From NCBI RefSeq assembly GCF_018771565.1, contig NZ_CP076326.1, positions 1,488,001 through 1,552,000 on the forward strand: 64,000 bases of DNA, in the 5' to 3' direction. Positions 1 to 9,879 of the stretch are shown here, one piece after another. This DNA comes from Thermoflexus hugenholtzii. Lineage in GTDB: Bacteria; Chloroflexota; Anaerolineae; Thermoflexales; Thermoflexaceae. The position numbers were made by a program, and so were the translations under genes. The number at the start of each line of letters is the position of its first letter. Within the stretch, counting starts at the first letter, position 1. The notes under the pieces are model-generated. The model was not told the origin of the DNA. It saw only the letters and a list, made by a program, of their open reading frames with translations, and did no database searches.

Positions 1-50
1 CGCCGATCACCTCCGATCCGATGCCCGGCTTCTATGAGAAAAGACCGCAT
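1..50 (-). CDS. possible start of next gene after the gldG-like gene (partial)
   Basis: An ATG lies at 50-48 on the minus strand, 18 nt after the stop of the GldG-like gene, with GAGGAT upstream. It opens a frame (MRSFLIEAGHRIGGDR) that runs off the window. In related operons a DUF4340-type protein often follows GldG, but 16 codons are too few to identify this one. Confidence 0.3.
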   Translation of the reverse strand, partial: MRSFLIEAGHRIGGDR

Positions 51-68
51 CGGGATCCTCGAATCCCC

Positions 69-1643
69 TCAGCGACGCTGCCACCATACCATGGCGCCGG
101 CGGCCAGGACCAGCAGCGGCATGGCCACCACCGTCAGCATGAAGACGGTGCGGACCTGGGCCGGCGTGGCGCTCAGGGCGCGGACGGTGGCGGAGGGAGA
201 CTGGCGCAGCCCGATCAGGACCTCGGACTCCGAGAGCCAGTTGACGGCGTTGACGAACAGATCCAGGTTGGCGAAGGGCAGGTTCGCCCCCACGTTCTGG
301 TTGGCGGCGAAATCCGCATCTCCGAAAAGGACCAGGCGGCCTTTCCCGTTCACCTGCTCCACCGCCACAGCCAGGGCCTGAGGCCCCACCGGCTTGCCGC
401 CCGGCCCCGGCAACCGTCCCTGGCTTAACCCCTGGCGCAACGCGCCCAGATCCGTCTCGCCCCAGCTCTGGTTGCTGGTCTCCACCAGCCGGACGGCGCG
501 GAAGCGGTCCGAAGGGACGCGGCTGTCATCGATGGAGCGCGCGGCCGGGAAGGCCGTGGCGATCCCGCGCAGCTTCTCCGTGATCGGGCTGAACCCGTAG
601 CGGCCGGCCACCGGGGTGAGCGGATCCGTGAACATCGAGCTCACCGGATCGACGATCACGTCATCCCGGAAAGCGATCCCCCAGTCCGCCAGCACCCGGT
701 TGATGGACTCGGTCACCCCGGCTCCGACGTTCTGGAGGGCGGGATCCAGCGCGATCAGCATCCGCCCGCCGGCGTTGAGATAGCCTTTCAAGGCCTCAAC
801 CTCGCGATCCAGCAGCGGGCGGGTGGGGCCGACCAGGATCACGGCCGCCGCATCCGCGGGCACCGTCGCCGTGACCGCCAGGTTCAGGGGCTCCACCGCA
901 TATCCCTCCCGTTCCAGGGCCCGACGGACCTGGGCGTAGCCGTTGTCCCCTTCCTCCTGGATGTCCCGCTCCCCATGGCCGGTGAGGACGTAGATCTTGG
1001 GCTGGGTCGTGCGGATCAGCTTCACCAGGGCTGAGGTGAATTCCTGTTCCGTATAGAGGGTGACCTGCTGCCGTCGATCCCCCATCACGAAGAGGATCGT
1101 CCCGTCCTGGCTGACCCCCCACTGCCGGGCCAGGGAGGCCTGGGCCACCGGATCGATGAACCGGTAAGAGAACTTCCCGTTGCTGTAATGCCGATACTGA
1201 TCCAGCAGATCCGCCGCATCCTCCCGGGCGAACTGGAAGTTCTGGGAGAAGAAGGCCAGGGCCTCCACCGGCTGGGGGAGGGCGCTGAGGATCTGGAGGG
1301 TCTGAGGGGAGAGGGAGAAACGCCGCTCCGCGGTCACATCCCAGCGCTGGGCGTGGCGGACCGCCAGGATGTTCAGCAAGACCATGATGCCGATGAAGGC
1401 CGCGCTGGCCAGGACGGCGTTGGCGCCGAAGGCGAAGGGGCGCCCCTGGATCCAGGCGCGGGCCTGCTCCGGGGCCAGGTAGATGGCGATCCCCCCCAGC
1501 AGGACGGCCAGAAGGAGGGCGACCACGCTGGGCGCGCCGAGCCGCCCCTCGATGGTCCAGGCGACCGCGGCGGCGACGAGAGCCAGGAGGGCAAGCCCCC
1601 ACAGCGCCCGGAGGATCGCTTCGGACGGCCGGGCCAGGTTCAT
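69..1643 (-). CDS. GldG-like ABC transport auxiliary membrane protein
   Basis: This 524-residue protein matches the GldG/'ABC-type uncharacterized transport' auxiliary family. It has three hydrophobic segments near the N terminus (about residues 11-31, 36-56 and 74-96), a long extracytoplasmic region with the typical motif DVTAERRFSLSPQT at about 110, and a last membrane helix ending in WWQRR. It is probably the substrate-interacting or auxiliary part of an ABC-2 exporter. The start is the ATG that overlaps the stop of the permease gene (ATGA). A longer open frame upstream runs antiparallel to nothing useful and has no family similarity. The transported substrate is not predictable; the name comes from gliding proteins but gliding is not implied. 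Confidence 0.85.
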   Translation of the reverse strand: MNLARPSEAILRALWGLALLALVAAAVAWTIEGRLGAPSVVALLLAVLLGGIAIYLAPEQARAWIQGRPFAFGANAVLASAAFIGIMVLLNILAVRHAQRWDVTAERRFSLSPQTLQILSALPQPVEALAFFSQNFQFAREDAADLLDQYRHYSNGKFSYRFIDPVAQASLARQWGVSQDGTILFVMGDRRQQVTLYTEQEFTSALVKLIRTTQPKIYVLTGHGERDIQEEGDNGYAQVRRALEREGYAVEPLNLAVTATVPADAAAVILVGPTRPLLDREVEALKGYLNAGGRMLIALDPALQNVGAGVTESINRVLADWGIAFRDDVIVDPVSSMFTDPLTPVAGRYGFSPITEKLRGIATAFPAARSIDDSRVPSDRFRAVRLVETSNQSWGETDLGALRQGLSQGRLPGPGGKPVGPQALAVAVEQVNGKGRLVLFGDADFAANQNVGANLPFANLDLFVNAVNWLSESEVLIGLRQSPSATVRALSATPAQVRTVFMLTVVAMPLLVLAAGAMVWWQRR

Positions 1644-2368
1644 CGCCACCTCCGCGAATTCAGGATCTGCACGGTGAGGAACAGGAAAGCTGCGGTGACG
1701 CTCAGGTAATACACGATGTCCGCCGTGTCGATCAAGCCCCGACGGAAGTTCAGAAGGTGGTTCCGCAGATCCAAATGGTTCAGAATCTGCTGGAGGATGG
1801 GGTTGGTGATCCCATCCGCGGGCAGGCTGGCCACCGCCAGCAGGATCACCAGCCCGATCCCCACCACCGCCGCCACCACCTGGTTCTGGGAAAGGGAGGA
1901 GGAGAACAGGCCGATGGAAAGCAACGCCGCCCCGAAGAGGGCCATCCCCAGGTAGCCGGAGAGGATGGGGCCGACGTCCGGGTTGCCTCGCATCCAGAAC
2001 AGGAGCAGCGGATAGACGGCGGTGGCCAGGAGAAGCCCGAGATAGAAAACCAGGGCGGCCAGATACTTCCCCAGCACCACCTCCCAGTCCCGCACCGGCG
2101 CCGTGAGCAACAGCTCCAGGGTCCCCAACCGCTGTTCCTCCGCCAGCAGGCGCATGGTCAGCACCGGGGCGACGAAGAGCAGGATGGTGGTCATCACCCC
2201 GAAGACATATCGCATGGTCGGCTCCGATCGGCTGAGGACGGTGAAGACCACGTCGGTGTAGAAGAAGAAGCCCATCATGGCCAGGAAGGCCGCGCCCACC
2301 AGATAGGCGATGGGCGAGACGAAATAGGCCCCGAGCTCGCGACGGGCGATGGCCCACACGTTACGCAT
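1640..2368 (-). CDS. ABC-2 type permease (GldF-like)
   Basis: This 242-residue integral membrane protein has about six hydrophobic helices. It begins MRNVWAIARRELGAYFVSPI, the typical start of ABC-2 permeases in which a short cytoplasmic helix precedes the first membrane span. The RLLAEE-RLGTLELLLTAPV segment after helix 2 is a family signature. It is translated after the ATPase gene (11 nt gap, GAGGAGGG ribosome site) and overlaps the GldG-like gene by 4 nt. It should form the channel of the three-gene exporter. The start was chosen over an upstream in-frame ATG because of the ribosome site and family alignment. Confidence 0.88.
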   Translation of the reverse strand: MRNVWAIARRELGAYFVSPIAYLVGAAFLAMMGFFFYTDVVFTVLSRSEPTMRYVFGVMTTILLFVAPVLTMRLLAEEQRLGTLELLLTAPVRDWEVVLGKYLAALVFYLGLLLATAVYPLLLFWMRGNPDVGPILSGYLGMALFGAALLSIGLFSSSLSQNQVVAAVVGIGLVILLAVASLPADGITNPILQQILNHLDLRNHLLNFRRGLIDTADIVYYLSVTAAFLFLTVQILNSRRWR

Positions 2369-2379
2369 CGATGCCCTCC

Positions 2380-3300
2380 TCAGTCCTGAGCGGTCACCTG
2401 AAGGAACAGATCCTCCAGGGTGAGGCCGACGGGCCGGAGCTCCAGCAGGCGCCACCCGCGGCGCACGATGGCCTCAGCGAGGACCGGGCTGGGATCCTCC
2501 CGGGCCTCGGGGGCCACCTGGATCTCATACACCCCCCGCTCCAGCCGCTCCACCCGATGCACCACGGGGAGTCCATGCAACGCCTCCGGGACCTGCGCGT
2601 CCGCCCCATCCACCCGCAGGAAGATGCGGTCCGGCCGCCGGCTGCGCAGGGCCTCCCCCAGCGTCATGTCCGCCCGGATCCGCCCCCGGTGGATGATCAA
2701 AACGCGGTCGCAGATCTGCTGGACCTCCGCGAGGATATGCGTGGAGAGCAGGATGGTGTGGGTTTTGCCCAGCTCCTGGATCAGCTCGCGCACCTCCCGG
2801 ACCTGCCGGGGATCCAGGCCGATGGTGGGCTCGTCGAGGATCAGGACGTCGGGGTTGTGCAGGATGGCCTGGGCTAAGCCCACCCGCTGCCGGTAACCCT
2901 TGGAGAGCTTCCCGATGAGCGCGTCCGCTTGATCCTCCAGCCCGGTGAGGGCCATGGCCCGCTCCACCGCAGCCTTGCGGTTCGGAACCCCCCGGATCTC
3001 CGCCATAAAACCCAGATAGGCGCGGACGCTCATCTCAGGATACAGGGGGACGGTCTCCGGAAGGTAACCGATGTGGCGGCGGGCTTCCAGGGACTGGAGG
3101 ACCGTGTCATAGCCGGCGATGCGGGCGCGGCCCCGGGTGGGCGGCATGTAGCCGGTGAGGATGCGCATGGTCGTCGTCTTCCCGGCCCCGTTCGGGCCCA
3201 GGAACCCGACGATCTGCCCCCGCTCCACGCGGAACGTCACATCTTCGATGGCGACCACCTGGTTGCCGTAGATCTTGGTCAATCCCTCCACTTCGATCAT
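2380..3300 (-). CDS. ABC transporter ATP-binding protein (GldA-like)
   Basis: This 306-residue ATPase is the first gene of the three-gene export operon. It has Walker A GPNGAGKTTT at about 36-45, a signature region LSKGYRQRVGLAQA at about 134-147, Walker B VLILDEPTIGLD at about 155-166 and the H-loop STHIL near 190. The C-terminal roughly 90 residues form the extra domain found in drug or gliding exporters of the CcmA type. It energises the downstream permease and GldG-like partner at the cytoplasmic membrane. No clear promoter was recognised upstream. Confidence 0.93.
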   Translation of the reverse strand: MIEVEGLTKIYGNQVVAIEDVTFRVERGQIVGFLGPNGAGKTTTMRILTGYMPPTRGRARIAGYDTVLQSLEARRHIGYLPETVPLYPEMSVRAYLGFMAEIRGVPNRKAAVERAMALTGLEDQADALIGKLSKGYRQRVGLAQAILHNPDVLILDEPTIGLDPRQVREVRELIQELGKTHTILLSTHILAEVQQICDRVLIIHRGRIRADMTLGEALRSRRPDRIFLRVDGADAQVPEALHGLPVVHRVERLERGVYEIQVAPEAREDPSPVLAEAIVRRGWRLLELRPVGLTLEDLFLQVTAQD

Positions 3301-3569
3301 GACCGCTCACCCCGCTCCAGGATCATGGGGGAAAGACCACACCGCCCGGATCGTGGGCGCCCCACCGGAGATGGTTCGCAAGGAGGCGGTTGGCGACGGG
3401 CGGAACCGGAGGACACACCCTGCTGGAAAAGATCCGCAACGCCCATCGATCGGCCGCGACATCCGCCTCCGACATGCAACGCCTCACCGACTATGCCGGT
3501 GAGGCCTCCGAATCCGGACATGATTTTATAGACAAGCGGGGGAAGAGCTGTCAAATCGGCTCCGGGCTC

Positions 3570-3644
3570 GGGTGTGTCCCAAAATGACAACTGCTCGCAG
3601 TTGTCCTACAAAGCGGCCAGGCCCGACAAAATTGGGACACACCC
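3570..3644. repeat. hairpin repeat element, copy 1 (about 75 bp)
   Basis: Perfect 13-bp inverted ends (GGGTGTGTCCCAA at 3570-3582 and its complement at 3632-3644) enclose a 20-bp palindrome, GACAACTGCTCGCAGTTGTC, at 3586-3605. A second copy lies at 42736-42815. It sits in the 358-bp gap between the ABC operon and the MBL gene, which holds no supported gene. It looks like a small non-coding, possibly mobilisable, palindromic element. Confidence 0.75.
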
Positions 3645-3658
3645 CCGGGCTCTGCCCT

Positions 3659-4399
3659 TCACAGCGCCCGCATCCCATCCCACCCGATCTCCACCGGACC
3701 ATCAAACGTCTCGCGGGCGCGGGCGATCCACGCCTCCCCATCCACCTCCGGAGGCAGATGGACCAGGATCAGCCGGCGGGCGCCGGCCTCCCGGGCGATC
3801 CGCCCGGCGCCTTCCGGTGGGGTGTGCCCGGGATAAGCGCCCGTGGCTTCGTGGATCAGCACCTCGACCCCCCGGGAGAGGCGGGCCATCGCCGGGCACG
3901 GTTCGGTATCCGCGGAATAGGCCGCCGTGCCTTCGGGAAGCTCGATCCGCAGGGCCAGGGTGGGCACGCTGTGGACCACCGGGGCGGCCAGCAAGCGGAC
4001 GGAGCCTGAAGCTTCCACCATGGAATCCGGCTCCGGAGGGATCGGCCGCCAGTCCACCGGGAACATGCCGGCCCACGAGCGCCATTCGAAGAGGTCCAGC
4101 AGCGCCCGGGCCCGCTCCAGCGCGTCCTCGGGCCCTGCGATCCAGAGGGGATCGGCCCGCCGCAGCAGCCAGAGGCCCATCAGAAGCCCGGGGAGGCCGC
4201 TCAGGTGATCCGGGTGACGGTGGGAGAGAAAGATCCCCCGCAACCGCATGGGATCCATGCCCATCCGACGGAGGCGGTGCAACGGCGATCCTCCGGCCTC
4301 AATGAGGATCAGCCCGTCGGCCGCCTCCACCACCAAGCTCACGTAATCCCGCCGGCCATCCGGGACCGCACCGGAGGTCCCCAGCAACCAGAGGCCCAT
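3659..4399 (-). CDS. MBL-fold metallo-hydrolase (RNase Z-like)
   Basis: This 246-residue protein has the metallo-beta-lactamase fold. It starts with the LLGTSGAVPDGRR loop seen in RNase Z/ElaC-like members and carries the metal motif LSHRHPDHLSG at about 58-68. Further candidate ligands are the H in APVVHSVPT, the D in YSADTEPCP and a late HLPP motif. A ribosome site GGAGGG precedes the ATG. The length is shorter than classical RNase Z (about 300), so tRNA 3' processing is possible but a generic phosphodiesterase role fits as well. Confidence 0.8.
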   Translation of the reverse strand: MGLWLLGTSGAVPDGRRDYVSLVVEAADGLILIEAGGSPLHRLRRMGMDPMRLRGIFLSHRHPDHLSGLPGLLMGLWLLRRADPLWIAGPEDALERARALLDLFEWRSWAGMFPVDWRPIPPEPDSMVEASGSVRLLAAPVVHSVPTLALRIELPEGTAAYSADTEPCPAMARLSRGVEVLIHEATGAYPGHTPPEGAGRIAREAGARRLILVHLPPEVDGEAWIARARETFDGPVEIGWDGMRAL

Positions 4400-4487
4400 C
4401 CGCGCCCTCCATCCGATCCCGTGTTCAAGATCCGCACTGTCCTCACAGACAGAGCAGGTCTATGCCGCTTCGCAGGGAACCCCATCC

Positions 4488-4676
4488 TCACCATTCATCC
4501 GTCGCCTGCAACCATCCCTCACGGATCAAAAGGTCTTCACACCACCTGAGGAACAACGCCACACGCTCCCTCAGATGACGGACTCTTTCGGGGGAGAACA
4601 AGACCGAAGGGGCATCATCCGCAAGCATCCGATCGTTGAAAGCTTCATGGAACCAGCGAGCGGACTCTACGGGCAT
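4488..4676 (-). CDS. small HEPN-like fragment, hypothetical
   Basis: This frame codes for 62 residues: MPVESARWFHEAFNDRM...FLRWCEDLLIREGW. The amphipathic C-terminal helix resembles the end of HEPN-domain proteins. Just upstream on the same strand, 4683-4742 can be read as RLLRLDWEWIREEGIEIAL and then a stop, which resembles the tail of a small nucleotidyltransferase. I infer a decayed nucleotidyltransferase/HEPN pair; a short intact protein of unknown function is the alternative. Confidence 0.35.
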   Translation of the reverse strand: MPVESARWFHEAFNDRMLADDAPSVLFSPERVRHLRERVALFLRWCEDLLIREGWLQATDEW

Positions 4677-5108
4677 AAGCCCTCATAGAGCAATTTCAAT
4701 GCCTTCCTCCCGGATCCATTCCCAATCTAATCGAAGAAGGCGGGTCTGACAACGTCAAGGCAACTCGTCCTGCTTCTCCCAACCGCGGGGCTGCCTTCGG
4801 GCGCGCGATCCCGATCGCGCTGGCCCAGGCAGCCCCACACCGTCGATCCCGTCAACCCGGCGGCCCGAAGGAATCCGCCTGCCCCAGCGCCCGACATCCA
4901 TGCCCTCGGCGCTCCGACAGTAATCGGTTGGCTCTTCCCTTCCAATGATCGGGGATTGGGATGCCGTTCGGCAGCCCGCAGTGGCCCTGCGCGAACCGGT
5001 GGCCCAAGGAGGGGAGAGAACGATCGATGCGGGAAGCGCGGCTTCCCTCGCGACCTCCGACCGCCCCGAAGACAGAAAGGTTCGAAGCCGGAGCCCTCCC
5101 GCTGGCAA
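4677..5108. other. intergenic stretch without recognised gene
   Basis: About 430 bp with no supported gene. Short open frames on both strands have no coding character, apart from the possible nucleotidyltransferase tail at 4683-4742. No terminator or promoter stands out. Confidence 0.5.
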
Positions 5109-5612
5109 GCCGAGATTCATTTCGACCTTGTATTTGTTGTAGGAGCGGCTTTAGCCGCGACCTTTGCATCATCGAGAACCAGGGGTTCCGGGTTACCGAA
5201 GCGGCTTTCACTGCGACCCTTGCGTCATTGAAGACGAGGGTTCGGGGCTAAAGCCCCTCCTACAGAAACCATCTTTTTGTAGGAGCGGCTTTAGCCGCGA
5301 CCCATCGCGGGATCGAAGACGCGAAGCCCGAGGTTGAAGCCCCTCCCATCCAAAGCGACCGATGGCGGCCTGGAGGGCAACGGTTCGGGACCAAAGTCCC
5401 TCCTACAAACAAGACCGATGTCTGTAGGAGCGGTTTTCGCCGCGACCCATCGCGGGATCGAAGACGCAGGGTTCGGGGCTGAAGCCCCTGTGTAAGCCGA
5501 AATTCATTTCGGCATCCCCGTTATCGCCGCGACCCCTGCGCCATCGAAGATGCGAGGTTTGGGGCGAAAGCCCCCTTACGCAAGCCGAAATTCATTTCGG
5601 CATCCATTCGGG
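5109..5612. repeat. cluster of REP-like palindromes
   Basis: At least seven short palindromic units lie in this intergenic stretch. They include GTAGGAGCGGCTTTAGCCGC (near 5141 and 5278), a variant with TTTTCG in the loop (near 5423), and the GGGGCTAAAGCCCCTCCTAC form (near 5247), with further variants near 5390, 5470 and 5555. Two copies of GCCGAAATTCATTTCGGC lie near 5498 and 5584. The units share a GGAG-stem-loop-stem design and are joined by diverged 'CATCGAAGAC' linkers. No gene is supported inside. Confidence 0.8.
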
Positions 5613-5644
5613 ATCAGCGCCCCTCCTCACAAGACGGGGATCTC

Positions 5645-5679
5645 AGGGGCGGGGCATCCTTCCCGGACGCCCCGCCCCT
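5645..5679 (-). terminator. hairpin terminator candidate of the DUF4349 gene
   Basis: A perfect 11-bp inverted repeat AGGGGCGGGGC / GCCCCGCCCCT with a 13-nt loop lies directly after the stop of the minus-strand lipoprotein gene. There is no long U-tract. Confidence 0.55.
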
Positions 5680-5688
5680 CCGGCGGAT

Positions 5689-6633
5689 TCATCCCGCCTT
5701 CGGCGGATGGCGGTTGCGGAGCCGGTAGACCGCGAAGGTCAGCAGGGCGGCCGGCAGGACGAAGGGCCCGCCCAGCACCAGAACCCAGATGCTCAGATCC
5801 ACCAGCGCCCGCATGATGATCCCCAGCACCTCCGTGGCCTCCCGGAACGTCTGCCCCGGATTCCAGACCACCGGGGTGGGGGTCGGCGTCGGCGTGGGGG
5901 TCGGGCGCATGGGCTCCAGGGTGACGGTGATCAGGGAGTAGGCCGAGCGGCCCTTCAGGAAGTTCATCCGCCCCTTCACCTGGGCGATCTCCCCCTCCAG
6001 CTCCCGCAGACGGGCCTCCACTTCCAGCGCCTCCTCCACGGATTTCGCTTGCTGGAGGAACTCGCGCAGGCGGGCGGCGGCCGCCTCCAGGTTGGCCAGG
6101 CGGGCCTCCAGGTCCACGTATTCCTGGCTCACATCCTGGCCGGAGGTGTTCTCGTCGGCCACCCGCAGGGCGATGCGCCGCAGCCGGCCCAGGGCCTCCT
6201 CGAAGCGCTCCGAGGGCACCGCGAAGGTCAGGGCGGCGTATTTCTCCCCCTCCTGGAACCAAGTGCGGCTGTTGAGGATGTAGCCCCCCAGGTCCGCCAC
6301 CAGGCCCTCGATGCGGGTGAGGGCCTCATCCACGTGGGAGACGATGAGGCGCATCTCGGCGTTCTTGATGATCATGCGGGCGGCCGGGTTGGGGACCAGG
6401 CCGGGCGGGTTCACCCCGGGCGGCATCGGGGTGGCCGCCACACGGTCCCGGGCGGCGGCCCCTTCCTTCAACGGCTGGGGCGGCTGGGCGGCCGGCGCCC
6501 CTCCGGCGGACGGGGCCATGATCTCCCCTCCGGAGGCGGGGGCCCGGGGCTGCGCCGCCGGCGTGGGGGCCGCCCGCGGCGCGCAGGCGGCCATCAGCAT
6601 CAGGACGAGCACGGCCATTCGCAGCGGGCGCAT
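5689..6633 (-). CDS. DUF4349 domain lipoprotein
   Basis: This 314-residue protein has a lipoprotein-type signal (MAVLVLMLMAAC, Cys at about 20). A low-complexity Pro/Ala region follows. The DUF4349 core (ARMIIKNAEMRLIVSHVDEA to TPTPTP) contains a coiled coil at about 180-230. A Pro/Thr linker and one membrane helix near the C terminus (VLVLGGPFVLPAALLTFAVY) complete it. DUF4349 proteins are envelope-anchored and uncharacterised. The start was chosen because AAGGAGG lies 6 nt before this ATG and the signal begins there; an upstream in-frame Met has neither. Confidence 0.85.
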   Translation of the reverse strand: MRPLRMAVLVLMLMAACAPRAAPTPAAQPRAPASGGEIMAPSAGGAPAAQPPQPLKEGAAARDRVAATPMPPGVNPPGLVPNPAARMIIKNAEMRLIVSHVDEALTRIEGLVADLGGYILNSRTWFQEGEKYAALTFAVPSERFEEALGRLRRIALRVADENTSGQDVSQEYVDLEARLANLEAAAARLREFLQQAKSVEEALEVEARLRELEGEIAQVKGRMNFLKGRSAYSLITVTLEPMRPTPTPTPTPTPVVWNPGQTFREATEVLGIIMRALVDLSIWVLVLGGPFVLPAALLTFAVYRLRNRHPPKAG

Positions 6634-6759
6634 GGGAACCTCCTTTCCGGGGATGCCTTCAATCGAAGGACGTTCGGATCCCGATGCGGGTTCCATCAAG
6701 GCGCCGGTGGGGGAAGGGCCCCAGGCTCCGGCCTTCCACCTGTCGCGGGGCCGACGGCC

Positions 6760-6900
6760 TCAGGGGCTCCCGGGGCATCCGGCCCGGCGGAGGGCTTCTT
6801 CGGCCTCCTCCAGGGCTTTGCGGGTCTCCTCGTGCCAGCGAGGCGCAGCCTCCGGCGTGCGGAAGCGCAGCAATGAGCCGCCCGCTTTGAAAGCGATCAT
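6760..6900 (-). CDS. possible 46-residue small protein
   Basis: The frame MIAFKAGGSLLRFRTPEAAP... continues as a charged helix (KALEEAEEALRRAG) with codon use like its neighbours. Against it, a TATGAT box at 6902-6897 on the same strand overlaps the start codon, so these bases may instead be the promoter of the DUF4349 gene. No ribosome site is visible. The rest of the 6634-7052 gap shows no supported gene. Confidence 0.25.
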   Translation of the reverse strand: MIAFKAGGSLLRFRTPEAAPRWHEETRKALEEAEEALRRAGCPGSP

Positions 6901-6902
6901 AA

Positions 6903-8345
<1,443 letters not shown>

Positions 8346-8351
8346 GGCGAT

Positions 8352-9150
8352 GCGGGTCAAATGAATTCGACCTGGAGCGGCCTGCATGCCGAATGAATTC
8401 GGCCTCTTGAGGCCTTCGGCCAACGGTCGGCCTGCGCCGACCGAAAAACGTTCCCCGCGTCGGCGAAGGCCGACGCCTGGCGCGTCGCGCCTGGAAAGGC
8501 CGATTTCAATCGGCGGGAAAGCCTTCGGCCAACGGCCGGCCTGCGCCGACCGAAGAATCCCCCTTTGCGTCGGCGAAGGCCGACGCTTGGCGCGGGGTGC
8601 GCCGAATGAATTCGGCCTCTTGAGGCCTTCGGCCGATGGTCGGCCTGCGCCGACCGAAAAACGTTCTCTGCGTCGGCGGGGCCGACGCCTGGCGCGTCGC
8701 GCCTTAAGAGGCCGATTTCAATCAGCGGGAAAGCCTTCAGCCAACGGCCGGCCTGCACCGACCCGTCTTCGCGTCGGCGAAGGCCGACGCCCGGCGCGTC
8801 GCGCCTTAAGAGGCCGATTTCAATCAGCGGGAAAGCCTTCAGCCAACGGCCGGCCTGCACCGACCCGTCTTCGCGTCGGCGAAGGCCGACGCCCGGCGCG
8901 GGGTGCGCCGAATGAATTCGGCCTCTTGAGGCCTTCGGCCGACGGTCGGCCTGCGCCGACCGAAAAACGTTCTCTGCGCCGGCGAAGGCCGACGCCCGGC
9001 GCATCGCGCCTTAAGAGGCCGATTTCAATCGGCGCGAAGGCCTTCAGCCAACGGCCGGCCTGCGCCGGCCAAAGACGTTCCCTGCGTCGGCGAAGGCCGA
9101 CGCCCGGCGCGTCGCGCCCGGAAAGGCCGATTTCAATCGGCGCGAAAGTG
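8352..9150. repeat. array 1 of composite multi-hairpin units (about 7 copies)
   Basis: About seven copies of a 96-109 bp unit are marked by 'GCCTTCRGCCRAYGGYCGG' at 8412, 8521, 8625, 8733, 8835, 8931 and 9040. Each unit carries several palindromes: GGTCGGCCTGCGCCGACC, GCGTCGGCGAAGGCCGACGC, GGCGC-loop-GCGCC and GCCGATTTCAATCGGC. In two units the last is replaced by GCCGAATGAATTCGGC. Stem arms are conserved while loops vary. The same unit family recurs in the opposite orientation at 36066-36640. No gene is supported inside; open frames arise from the near-108-bp period. Confidence 0.9.
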
Positions 9151-9235
9151 GACGGCCCGTGTCTCACCCGCCGAGGTCCGGCGCGCCCATGAAGGCGAAT
9201 CCCCCCTCGGCGTCGAAGTCTTCGGAGCGAGCCCG

Positions 9236-9856
9236 ATGAAACGCCTGGGATTGCTGGGAGGGACCTTCGATCCTCCCCACTACGGACATCTGGTGCTGGC
9301 GGAGCAGGCCCGGATCCAGCTGCAGCTGGATCGGGTGCTGTTCATCCCCGCCGCGCAACCGCCCCACAAACCGGCGGCGGAGGTCACCCCCATCGCCCAC
9401 CGCCTGAACATGCTGGAGCTGGCCATCGCGGGCAACCCCTTCTTTGAGATCTCCCGGGCGGACATCGATCGACCCGGCCCCCATTACACGGTGGACCTGC
9501 TGACGATCCTGCGGGAGGCTTACCCGGAGGCGGAGTTCTTCTTCCTGATGGGCTCGGACTCCTTGGTGGATCTCCCTCGCTGGCGGGATCCGCACCGCCT
9601 GATCCAGCTGACCTGGCTGGCGGTGATGCCGCGGCCCGGCTATGTGGTCCACATGCCGCTGCTGGAGCAGGCGCTGCCCGGGATCAGCCGCCGCCTGATC
9701 TGGCTGGACGCTCCCTTCCTGGACATCGCCTCCCACGACCTGCGCCGGCGGGTCCGACAGGGCGGCTCCATCCGCTACCTGGTCCCCCCGGAGGTGGAGG
9801 CCTACATCCACGCCCATGGCCTGTATCGAAACGCGGATCGACCTTCCGGCCCCTGA
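9236..9856 (+). CDS. nadD: nicotinate-nucleotide adenylyltransferase
   Basis: This 206-residue NadD converts nicotinate mononucleotide and ATP to deamido-NAD in NAD synthesis. The nucleotidyltransferase motif GGTFDPPHYGH at residues 8-18 and the LFIPAAQPPHK loop are characteristic. FFLMGSDSL lies at about 101, and the late SHDLRRRV replaces the more usual SSTxIR motif. The C terminus VPPEVEAYIHAHGLY is typical. The ATG follows the repeat array. A nitrilase-family gene starts 24 nt downstream and is probably co-transcribed. Confidence 0.93.
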   Translation: MKRLGLLGGTFDPPHYGHLVLAEQARIQLQLDRVLFIPAAQPPHKPAAEVTPIAHRLNMLELAIAGNPFFEISRADIDRPGPHYTVDLLTILREAYPEAEFFFLMGSDSLVDLPRWRDPHRLIQLTWLAVMPRPGYVVHMPLLEQALPGISRRLIWLDAPFLDIASHDLRRRVRQGGSIRYLVPPEVEAYIHAHGLYRNADRPSGP

Positions 9857-9879
9857 GCCCTTGGAGGAGGTCCAGCCCG

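Noticed and set aside
3297-3590. Small minus-strand frame upstream of the ABC ATPase gene
   Set aside because: No ribosome site, no recognisable domain and it runs into the hairpin repeat.
4755-5251. Several 65-121 codon frames between 4.7 and 5.3 kb
   Set aside because: Overlapping frames on both strands with no coding character, partly within REP units.
8352-9150. CRISPR array
   Set aside because: There are no unique spacers; the whole unit is repeated and each unit holds several palindromes. No cas genes are present.
8357-9192. Open frames of 115-268 codons on both strands inside array 1
   Set aside because: They follow the near-108-bp repeat period, have repetitive basic translations and no ribosome sites; they are by-products of the repeats.
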